NCBI RefSeq assembly: GCF_000143415.4
Contig: NW_003314364.1
Location: 236,396 to 300,395 of the forward strand
Length of the DNA: 64,000 nucleotides
Direction of reading: 5' to 3'
Origin: Selaginella moellendorffii
Taxonomy: Eukaryota; Streptophyta; Lycopodiopsida; Selaginellales; Selaginellaceae
Shown one piece after another: positions 55,039 through 64,000 of this stretch. The notes beneath the pieces are model-generated. The model was not told the DNA's origin. It saw only the letters and a list, made by a program, of their open reading frames with translations, and searched no databases. Both the position numbers and the translations under genes were made by a program. Within the stretch, counting starts at the first letter, position 1, and each line of letters opens with the position of its first letter.

Positions 55039-56552
55039 CTATAGAGACCCAAATCCCATGAGCTATACTGGATGGAATCATGAGAAATACAAGAAAAGAG
55101 AAAGAATTGTGATAAACCCTAGCTTCTGTCTAGTACCTTACTGTAGATAATCATTTCATTGTACATGCCAACCTCAAACTTTGATCACCTCCTAACATTC
55201 TCCTGCTGAATTTGAGTTTTGAATAGAGGACTTTGAAGAACCAACGAGGCCTTATCATATCCATTGCAATCCAGAGCAGCAAGGAATGCAAAAATAGAGG
55301 CAAATTTCTCCTCCACTAATGAACTGAATCAAATAAAAGTTAGAACTTCAAGATTTGTATACATTCGAGAGTTCACTATGAAATGATAGCAATCCAACTG
55401 ATCTGAGCAGCTGCTTCAAGAACTTCAAAACAAACTAGTAAATAGCACATTATTATAGCTACCATAACCTTAAATCTGTCTGTATAGCCCAGCTGTCTGG
55501 CAATTTTATAAAGTACTGCAACAACTAAACTCTTGCAACAATCCAATCTCAATAGTGTTATTATAAACAAGTATAAGCATGACAATGAAAATATCCTACA
55601 ATCAGAAACCACAGTTTCTACCCAAACTAGTTGAGAAATTGGTCTTTGCATGTGTACTTAGTGTTATATATTGTAAAGCATTCCCTTCTATAATCTTTTG
55701 AAAATTTAGAACTACATGAAAGAAAACTCAAAGCTAAAAGCAACGAAATTTTGGGATAACGGACTTGTGCCAGTTTGGCTTCATCTTTCTTGGCATTCAA
55801 CTTCCACAGAAGAAGTTGAGAAGCAGCCAAAGTATTGAAACACATAGAGTCATAAACTTCAGTCTTTTTTAGCAAGATGCACAAACGCTTGAGCAATGTT
55901 TTCCCAGATCACTAAGTAAAAAAGAGGTGTTTTAAGCTTGCTTGGAATTTCTTATAAACTTTTGCATACCGATATGTGTCCTTATGCCTACGGACATATG
56001 ATGTTCTTCTATTTGATTCAGCCAAACTAGCGAGCCTTTCTTTCTGTAACATCAAGCATCTACAAAGGTTTGTGTTTTCACTCTTATAATTAATTACTGC
56101 AAGTTTTTTAGATTTCAACACATGATTTTGCAATCACTTGCTCAAGTATTCAGGTTCCGTCGGCTTCATTGGAAATCGTGTTTTTCAAGTATCTGAAGTC
56201 GCTCTCCTCGCAGCAGGCAGCATTCCTCACACAATCCTGTACACCAAAGCCTCGAATGTATAGAGGCCACTCAGTAAACTGATACCTGGTAAAAGAAGAT
56301 CTTGTATCTGCTCATAGATTTGGAGAGCTAAATACAAAAAGAATGAAGGAGAGACCAAAAGCGAGAAAACTTCCTCGTACCGTCTAGCAAAGAAAACCTC
56401 AAATAACAATGTGCCGAGTAACTAGCATTACCCCGAATGCAGCGGCACTCCAGCAATATCTTGTAAAATCCTCTCTCACAATTTGCAGACGCTCCCCAGA
56501 ACGCTCACAAAATTTACAAAATACGCTGGCCTGTCCGCGACGCAGAACGTCT
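55039..56552. other. No confident gene
   Basis: Minus-strand frames at 55627-55896 (containing CFNTLAASQLLLWKLNAKKD), 55912-56133 and 56227-56409 look protein-like and could be exons of one decayed gene. Their junctions do not join into a consistent frame and no domain is recognised. Confidence 0.35.
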
Positions 56553-56648
56553 ATTGTCTTCTTACCGCGAAGAGTCACGGGTACTTGAGCTCCTCCTTGG
56601 CAGAGTTGTCAAGAACTTGAGTAGGCACGGATTCGAAATCCTCTGTCC
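56553..56648 (-). pseudogene. Duplicated exon end of the 57502 gene
   Basis: These 96 bases match about 57493-57588 with few changes, covering EDFEPVPTQVLDNSAKEELK and the following donor-like GTAAGAAG. It is a partial duplication about 0.9 kb downstream of the parent on the minus strand. Confidence 0.75.
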
Positions 56649-57501
56649 GGTAAGACCCCCCGAGTGGAGCATCTTACAGACAAAATGCCTCGCAAAGGTC
56701 AATGCCGAAAAAGAGAAGTCCGTGCCAAAATTGGTCTTTCATCTAAGTCAAGCGCCAGATCCGTGGAGCCACACCGAAGATACATCTGGATGACGATGTT
56801 TCCCAGCACCGAATCTGTCAGGAGGAGCGATTCCCTCAAGACGAGCCTGTGAACGCGATCTCTCCCGCCTCCATCTACTCCACTCCAGTAGCCGCTTCAT
56901 CTCCGTCCGGCGTTGATCTTCTTGATCCCAAATTCTTCCAGGGACTTGACGATCGATCGATCGATCAAGCACAGAATGCGCGGCAAGGGCAAGACTGGCA
57001 GTTCTTAGCAACTTGCTTCGATCGCCATCCTGGGGTTTCTATTGTTCGTGTTGCGGGCAAGAAAATTGCGAGATCGAGCTTCCCACAGCCGTTGATCGGC
57101 TGCTTGCCCTCCTTCCCCTTCAGATCAAATGCCAGGAACTAGCTAGGAGAATAAAAAGACACGGATCCAAATCATCCGGATCGTGAAGGCAAGCATCTAA
57201 GGAGCGATCAAATACATGTCGAAGATCTAAATCCGGCCAAGCTGGGCAAGATTGCTGCTCTGCGAGACGTTTAGATGGCAGTAGGATCCCATAAACTTCT
57301 CCGTATAAGAGGAAGAGGGAACGTATCCATCCCAAGCTGTCAGGGCAACAAACCAAGCCATGGTCCACACGATTCTTGATTGACGTGAACATTCACATAC
57401 TAGAAAACTCTCCCAACAGATTGATTTATATAGACCATACATCCGAAGCTTTCACAAAACGATTCTACTCGACAACCAGCTCAACGACGAAGTCTTCTTA
57501 C

Positions 57502-58385
57502 CGCGAAGAGTCGCGGGTACTTGAGCTCCTCCTTGGCGGAGTTGTCAAGAACTTGAGTTGGCACGGGTTCGAAATCCTCCAGGATCTGAGGTTGGACCAT
57601 CTGGGTGCCAATGATCTGCGTGCCAATGATCTGGGTGCCAGTCTGCACTTCAAAGGCCGCAGCTGCCGCCTCGGTGGCTCGGGCCACTGCGTGAAGTGGA
57701 GTCGATGGGACTATCTCCACACTGGCAACCGGCTTGACTTCATCTACAGGATCAGCCCCTTGATCAAGGTCCAAATCCGCGGCGCCTTCGACCACCTGAC
57801 CAGCAGCAACGTCAAAATCGCCAGTGCCCTCGACAGCAGCAAGGCCCGGAGCTCCACCATCGTGGACGTGAGATGATATCCACTCCTCGCAAATCCTCAA
57901 CGCGGCCAGGATATCCTGCTCAAGAGCGGCAAGCCTTTGCGGCAAGATTCCATGGGATCCGACATGATCCCTCCTCTGCCTCTTGGGCTCCGCTTCGTCC
58001 CCTTCGACATCCTCCGGGAAGAGTTCTAGGTCCACCTTAAACAAGGCGTCGGTACCTTGGGCCACCACACCCAGCGATCCCTCGGTGACCGCGTACCAAA
58101 ACCCAGCTACCATAATCTACAACCGAGACAGAAAAAAGTGAGGGAGAAGCTCGCGGTAGAGAGAAAGAAGCTACCATGATCGACTTGATCACGACCTCTC
58201 CATTCTCTGGAAAGTTCTGGACATGCGCCGCCTCAATCCTCCCTGTGAAAGATCAACCCACATTCAATCATCTCAACTTGTATACCTCTCAAATCGGCGA
58301 TGGTGGTGTGCAAGGGCGCGATGATGAGCAACCGGGTGCCCAGCGTCGTCTCCACACAAGCACGGCACATCCGATCCTCGGCCAT
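57502..58385 (-). CDS. Unrecognised protein, three visible exons
   Basis: Exons 58286-58385, 58175-58242 and 57502-58116 join in phase with GT..AG introns. The frame begins MAEDRMCRACVETTLGTRL, then TTIADLRGRIEAAHVQNF, and continues into a long exon rich in Ala, Asp, Glu and Val with a KRQRR basic cluster. IGTQ occurs as a short repeat. The first 55 residues could form a ubiquitin-like fold (inference from pattern only). The last exon ends at a possible donor; if unused, the frame stops at 57481. An in-frame Met 15 codons upstream (58430) is possible. The gene appears intact and is not obviously transposon-derived. Confidence 0.62.
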
Positions 58386-58430
58386 GCTCTCCCTAGAGCC
58401 CCAGCTCCAACCTAAAGCTTTCATTTGCAT

Positions 58431-58984
58431 GAATCACATGCGGACACGTGGCTATCTAAATGTCCTAGCTTGTATTTAAGAAAGGCAACGTAACCATCGC
58501 GCTTTTAAAAGATTATTCCAGCGTAAGAGAATATCCACCGAGAAAAAGCGCGCAAAGCGAGATGGGATGATTTCAAAACCCGGAGAGATGGATTAGGGAA
58601 ACAGGGCAGATCTTTTCTTTCTTATTTTTTATCAACAGATCCAAAACCAAGAGCTTCGTTGTTCTAATTTGAAAGTCCTTTTAAATGCCACTATTTGTGA
58701 CCTGGAGTTTCTAGTGAAACATTGGATTTCATCTCCTACGATGGTCACCTCCAATTTGAGACAATGGCATTTCGATTGCATTTGCCAGACACGAATGAAG
58801 AACCAGGGACAAACCCCAAGAGCACTTCTCAGTGACATTATAAAGGCGGAGCAGGACGGGTAGGTTATTTTATGTTCTCTCTTGGTTCTCGCTACCCTAC
58901 GTCTTTGCTCGGTGGCCAACATTCTCCTCTCTTTAGTCATGGCAACATTGGTGGAAAAACGATCCTGCTACATTTCAGGCAATG
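58431..58984. other. Intergenic, nothing recognised
   Basis: Upstream region of the 57502-58385 gene, then unassigned sequence. No repeat or frame of note. Confidence 0.4.
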
Positions 58985-59880
58985 ATGAATCACCTCTTTT
59001 TCATTGTATTTCTTAATGACATTCTCTTGTATAGCAGCTCTTGGGAGGAACATTTATGCCACTTCGAGAAGACTCTTCAAGTTCTTGACGAGTTCTCGCT
59101 TGTGGGCAAATTGAGCAAGTGTTCCTTCGGTATAACAGAGATTAAAAAAGAACGTAGCTCTTTGACTGACCGGCCAGTTCGCTATCGCCTTTACCTGCCC
59201 CCCATCAATAATGAAGCCGAGGTACTCGGCCTTTGCAACTATCTCAGTAAGTTTGTTGTAAATTATGCATCTACCACTGTCTGATCTTTTAGGTCCATCC
59301 AGTTTACTTGGAATGAGAACACTCATTTTGCTTTTGAGTACTGGATTTCTCCAGACAGTATGAAGCTTAATTTTCGGTAGGCATACCATCCAGAGTCGGA
59401 TGCTCAGGCAGAAATGCTCGTGTTTGCTGCAGTGGCAAACCGACATCATGGCTTCACGTGCAGTATGAATTTAACAAAACACTCCACTTGGCCATTGGGA
59501 TGCTACCATACACAACTCTGTATGGACGGGAAGTTCCAGGTCTGTTTGATTTTAAACCCACAGATTCACCGGCTGGCAACGAACACCTGCTTGCTCTTCG
59601 GGAAATCCAGTTGCTGGTTTTACACCATTTAGAAGCAGCCAGGAACCGATGAAGCAGTCTGCTGACGGAAGACACTCATTTCGTGAATTTCAAGTGGATA
59701 TGTATGTTTTTGTCGAGTGGCAGACATATTGGGAAGCAGAAGAGTGTCCCAAGTCCAAGCTCCATCCTCGCTCTTATCAGGTCGACAAACAAATCAATGA
59801 GGTGGTGTACAAACTTTTCCACAAGATTCGCGCCTTCACATGACTATTTCCAAGCCAGCCAGAAATACCAACTTCAACAA
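58985..59880 (+). pseudogene. gypsy pol fragments (reverse transcriptase and integrase)
   Basis: At 58985-59150 the frame has FLNDILLYS, a degenerate YxDD box, and HFEKTLQVLDE. From about 59380, AYHPESDAQAE and then AIGMLPYTTLYGREVPGLF match the gypsy integrase C-terminal half, followed by a weak C-terminal tail to 59830. The parts are in different frames and the sequence between RT and integrase is deleted. Confidence 0.75.
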
Positions 59881-61547
59881 TAGCCATGGGTGACAGATTG
59901 TTACTTATCACAGAGATGGTCGTGGCTCAGGAAGATCAGGTGTTGTGCAACAAGACATTCTCCCGTTTTCGGATTCATTGGTAGGGGATGATAGCAGAGA
60001 ATGACACCTGGGTTCTACTAAGGAACTGGCCGCTCTGCATGATTCTGGGGGTGCTGTGCTGCAAGTACAGAGTATTCGACCATGTTATGAGTATAAAGGT
60101 GGAGCAGGGGGTGGTGACGGGTAGGTTATTTTATGTTCTCTCACTTATGGCTAACATTCTATTCTCTTTATTCCTTCATTGTACATCAGGATTGTTCCCA
60201 ATTCAGCAATATAATCATGCTGTTTGTAGCCAACTGGAGACCTTGTTTGTCTCCAACATTATAAGGAATTCCTATAAGAATTTACTCAGAATACAAAATT
60301 ATATACCTCTGTGTATTGATCTTTATTATCACTCTCAGATGTTGAAGAAAAGTTTTGCTTCTCCTTAGATCATTATATTCTCTTCTCTTGATTCTTGAGC
60401 AATAGAAGAGATGATCTTAACAGTGGTATGGGATAGACTGTCCACTTATACCATCTTGCTCTTCCATGAGACCTAACAAAAATCTCAAGCAAAAAAATGT
60501 TATTATCTATAACAAAGAAGTTTGTATAACAAAAAAGTTTGAAATTGATAATAGAAACTTACTCATGTTTCTTAAACTTGATTGTGTATACTATATGTCA
60601 AAACCTCCTTACAAATATTGTCATCGAAAGATTAACTATTTCAAATATGAATCACCTTGTGGATTTTTTAATACCAATTGGATCTAGACTCCACCATGGT
60701 GCCCCGCCCAGCAACAAACAGGCTCACCTCAAAGATGACCCTAATCGCTATGTACCCATAATGGCAGATCATAAAAAGCATCTGATCACATTGGATGCCC
60801 ATCGGATGTGCATAATAGATGGCAGGCCAATCAAATGTTGCCACCTGGCAAATGCAATATTCCACAGTACAAATTCTTTTTCATGGACACTCCATACCTA
60901 TAGGAATTCCAACATTTTTTGGATTCTAGAGGTTTTAGCAATTTAACTGCTTTTTATTTGTGGATGCACTTGAAGATTTGTGAGACCAAGACAATGGACT
61001 ACTTGGCATCTTATCTACAGATTTTAAAGCCACCATTGTACAACTATATAAAGTTCATTGATGTAAATTGGACAACATATACAGTAAGATACCACTATTA
61101 GAGGTATTTCATCATGTCCTCATTAATGTTGCCATGAATCACAGTGGTACTACATGGGGGATTATGAATGCCTACTCAAGCTATCGAATGGTAGGATACT
61201 GTTTTAGCCGACATCAAATTTGCAAAGCTTTAGCTATACACAACCCTACAAGGCTTGCACAAAGGCACTTATCTAGGATTCAAAGATGGATATATACCAA
61301 TGAAGTGCCATATACACTGTGCCACATGGATTGTGAGTACCTGATTTAGTTTTCAAACTTTTTTATGTTACCATCTCATACTTTGCTCTCATAGTGTATT
61401 ATAAACTAGTATCATACAAATTTTTTTATCCATGCCATGATTTGTGGTGCTATATATTACAACATCTCTTGCAAGTATTGACTACAAAGTAGTCATATGC
61501 AATTTTGAACACCTATGCGCATGCTATTCACAAATTTGGTCATTCAA
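59881..61547 (+). pseudogene. Decayed transposon-like sequence, possible integrase-core transposase
   Basis: About 61190-61350 reads RHQICKALAIHNPTRLAQRH then RWIYTNEVPYTLCHMDCEYLI across a short gap. This resembles the RRxYxVPxPNxLWHxDGxxKLI pattern of some integrase-core transposases, where the Asp is catalytic. Earlier frames (60668-60940) may belong to the same gene. The match is weak and unsupported by ends or target duplications. Confidence 0.35.
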
Positions 61548-62345
61548 TGTTGCAAATGTGACTTCGGGTATTGAAAAATACTTGTCAGTCATTCCTTATG
61601 GACACTTTTTCCTTACTGCCATGACGGCAGAAAGTCGGTACAGTTGGTTCCCTTTATTGTTCCCACTTGAGCTAGTTGAGAAACTGGTCAATGACCATGT
61701 ACTTAAATCATATAAACATAAGGTAGGAACCCTATGTGTTTCTTGCTGAGCATACTCGGCTTGGTTTGAGAAACTCCTATCATTAGCTTGCAGTTGCTAG
61801 TATCAAGAACCCCCGTATATTGAGATTAGTCCCTCAATATCGCTGAATGATAGCTTACCGTGTTTGCCAAACACCCTTGCTATCATACCTTTAGTGTTAG
61901 TATCATTTCGGTCCCAAATGCTAATTATGGAAAGTGTCTAGATTTGCTCATTTGGCATATTTATGGAATGTAAAGATCGGCCTAAACACAATGGTGTTTG
62001 TCCTGTGTCCAAATTCACAATCTATTTAGTAAGTTTCGAGCTTGTCCTAGAGACTAACTCCTGGTACTAAAGGAAGCTTGGGGTGAAAGCCCAAAGCGTG
62101 TGTCCCTCAAGGGGGGGGCTGTAGGTGGTTCCAAATGTATAGTAGGGATAGTGGTTGAAATGTATGTTTAACCACTTGAGACATTAGTTTGGCTCCCGCT
62201 GGGCTATGTCGCTCCTTGTTTTGTGTTTGGCTTGGGTCTAAGCCCAAGTTCCATGCTGCTCTAGTTGGTGGGGTACCCTCCTCCTTGCGTTAGGCCACCG
62301 GTATGCCAAAATTGTGCTAGACTCCGTCTGACACCATTTTGCATG
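61548..62345 (+). repeat. LTR relative of 4655-5475
   Basis: It starts TGTTGCAAATGTGACTTCGG and follows 4655-5475 with moderate divergence, through GGTGAAAGCCCAAAGCGTGT and GGTATGCCAAAA. It has a shorter G run (about 62111-62118). The right end is not conserved. Confidence 0.72.
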
Positions 62346-62737
62346 CAGGTGCTGGATACGAAGAGCTGGTGCTCATGGGATTGTACTAGACCCTTGTTTC
62401 GTAGCGCAACGGGCTTGGATTTCGGCTCTAAATTCATGTGTGCTACATCCAGAATGGATTAAGAGCGATCACATATTAGAGGCCATTAATGTAGAGAGGG
62501 ATATGAATAAAATATGGGCCTCCCAAGCTAGGGCTTTTATCCATGCACTTCAACACAAAACTAGGTACAAAATATCTACTCAAATCTTTCCAGATTTTGG
62601 TTTTCATCTTCCAACAAATTGAACATCTCTGGAGAAGGCTTTACAAGAAAGTGATATGGTTTTATAAGCAATTATTTGAGTCAATGGAGGATATTGGCAT
62701 TTAGATGCATCAAATGTATGGCATATACAAAGCTTGA

Positions 62738-62797
62738 GGCATGTATATATATGTATGTATATGTATGTATATATATGTATATATATGTATATATATT
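62738..62797. repeat. TA/TG microsatellite
   Basis: Alternating GTATATATATGTATG-type dinucleotide and tetranucleotide steps. Confidence 0.9.
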
Positions 62798-62927
62798 CTT
62801 ACCCAAACTCATGCTCTATAGGTTAAAATAAACATGAGAAGCTCTAAAATAGTCACCATTTTGAATTGCTCAAATCTCATAAAGGTTTCAAGTTGCAACC
62901 CAATATGCACTATTTTAGCATGTGTTA

Positions 62928-62955
62928 AGTGTATATATATACATATATATGTATG

Positions 62956-62986
<31 letters not shown>

Positions 62987-63012
62987 GTATATATGTATGT
63001 ATATGTATATAT
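62928..63012. repeat. TA/TG microsatellite
   Basis: A second, longer run of TATATATG/TATG steps, 130 bases beyond the first. Frames through it (Tyr/Ile/Val repeats) are not genes. Confidence 0.9.
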
Positions 63013-63329
63013 TTATTTGTTTCTTTAATATGTTTATTATTTTCACAATATAGTCAAAACATTGAGTAGTAAGGATATTGAACTCTTGCCTAAACCATTT
63101 CTATATAGTGTTGAAGGTGTTAATTTGACATAGGTATTTAGTTATACCTTTTTTGTGATATTCTCTATGCTAAGAATTTCCTTGTTTTGAGTAGCACTGT
63201 AGCGCATGTGATCATGGGATGAGATTTGGATATACTGTCATCATGGAACCTTGGAACCTTAGGGGATAAATGGGGATAAAATAGCCATTAAGGGCTCTCT
63301 CATCAAGCAATTGGCCCTTTTCCAGTTGG

Positions 63330-63470
63330 CTTAAGGGGAGAGAGATAAAGTGCGTTGTAGTTGGTATCGAAGTAAATGGCACGGGTTTGATTCCCATTGA
63401 TTAGTGGCTACTTAAAATATAATATACCCTTGAGCAAGGTATATTCCTACCCCTAAATTTGAAAATCATA
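63330..63470 (+). repeat. Possible tRNA-derived SINE remnant
   Basis: TAGTTGGTATCGAAG (about 63357-63371) and GGGTTTGATTCCC (63383-63395) resemble the A and B boxes of a tRNA-type pol III promoter about 25 bases apart. This is followed by an AT-rich tail. There is no acceptor-stem pairing, so it is not a functional tRNA gene. Confidence 0.35.
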
Positions 63471-63499
63471 TGTATTAGGCATCCATGCATACATCCTTC

Positions 63500-64000
63500 C
63501 TCTTGTGAAGCATCCCAAATGAAGGTATCCACCGTGGGACTGTGGTACGAGTGGATTACTAGTTGCCTCACATGGAAACACAAAGCATCCCAGACGAAGG
63601 TATCCACCATGGGACTGCGGTACGGGTGGATGATTAGTTGCCTCACATGGAATAACTGGTTTATATAGAGCATCCCAGACGAAAGTATCCACTGTGGGAC
63701 TATAGTACGGATGGATGACTAATTGCCTCACATAGAATAGCGGATCTACACAATGGAAAGATTGATAGATTGAGTGTAGATAGTCAATAGTCAATGAGGA
63801 CATTAACATCTCTGAAGGTATCCATCGTGGGACTGCAGTATGGGTGGATGATTAGTTGCCTCACATGGAATAGTTAGTTTACATAGAGCATCCCAGACGA
63901 AAGTATTCACCGTGGGACTGCAGTACGGATGGATGACTAATTGCCTCACATGGAATAGCTGATCTACACAATGGAAAGATTGATAGATTGAGTGTAGATA
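63500..64000. repeat. Tandem repeat array with a GCATCCCAGACGAA unit, runs off the right end
   Basis: Units of about 75-95 bases begin GCATCCCAGACGAARGTATCC and end TTGCCTCACATGGAATA, with starts near 63510, 63584, 63669 and 63888 and a partial one at 63814. A higher-order unit of about 220 bases adds GATCTACACAATGGAAAG and TTGATAGATTGAGTGTAG (63747 and 63963). Unit lengths vary, so this is a satellite-like array. Open frames through it are repeat artefacts. Confidence 0.88.

Noticed and set aside
63340-63420. tRNA gene
   Set aside because: B-box-like sequence is present, but no cloverleaf stems can be drawn; at most a SINE remnant.
63500-64000. CRISPR-like array
   Set aside because: Unit lengths vary, repeats have no constant-length unique spacers, and the setting is eukaryotic.

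Overview
The window is nuclear DNA of a land plant. It has spliceosomal introns of about 50-60 bases with GT..AG ends, a plant-type M1 aminopeptidase gene, pentatricopeptide-repeat (PPR) gene fragments, and nested Ty3/gypsy, hAT, Mutator-like and other DNA transposons. The very short introns and the PPR style suggest a lycophyte such as Selaginella; that is inference, not proof. There is one assembly gap of 100 N (20245-20344). No tRNA, rRNA or CRISPR array was seen. Most of the window is transposon sequence.

Layout. 1-4063: minus-strand Ty3/gypsy element with a decayed gag-pol and its 5' LTR. 4064-9200: LTR-derived blocks and a long A-rich, gene-free tract. 9295-13955: a PPR pseudogene split by a complete hAT element with an exact 8-bp target duplication. 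14576-17499: a 14-exon M1 aminopeptidase gene, shortened at its C-terminus and with an altered GAMEN motif. 18139-18681: a long inverted duplication able to form a hairpin. 18799-25258: gypsy gag debris, the gap, and decayed copies of the two large DNA elements described next. 25394-26820 and 37400-38986: LTRs carrying minisatellites.

Two large DNA transposons dominate the middle. Element B (26826-35667, 8.8 kb) has terminal inverted repeats. It carries a divergent gene pair: a SWIM-type Mutator-like transposase on the minus strand, and an 11-exon gene on the plus strand predicted to join a ParB-like domain to a beta-class (N4C/N6A-type) DNA methyltransferase. Between them lie six palindromes of the form GTCGGTTC-N6-GAACCGAC, and related palindromes lie near both ends. 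Element C (39174-50078, 10.9 kb) has 24-bp terminal inverted repeats. It carries a different transposase (DUF7869-like), a divergent ParB-like gene with a decayed methyltransferase-like end, a HAD phosphatase gene and a small acidic protein. About 21 copies of a different palindrome, ATGGCRTG-N6-CAYGCCAT, are scattered through its introns, intergenic DNA and two coding regions. Two unrelated transposases, each paired with a ParB/methyltransferase-like protein and an element-specific palindrome family, is the most striking signal here. A plausible reading is a transposon-encoded self-recognition system (self-methylation, anti-silencing or transposition control); the function is inference.

50079-64000: the remainder of the gypsy integrase that C interrupted, more gypsy fragments, a complex tandem array, a PIF1-like helicase fragment, one unrecognised intron-containing gene (57502-58385), decayed transposon debris, AT microsatellites and a tandem array running off the right end.
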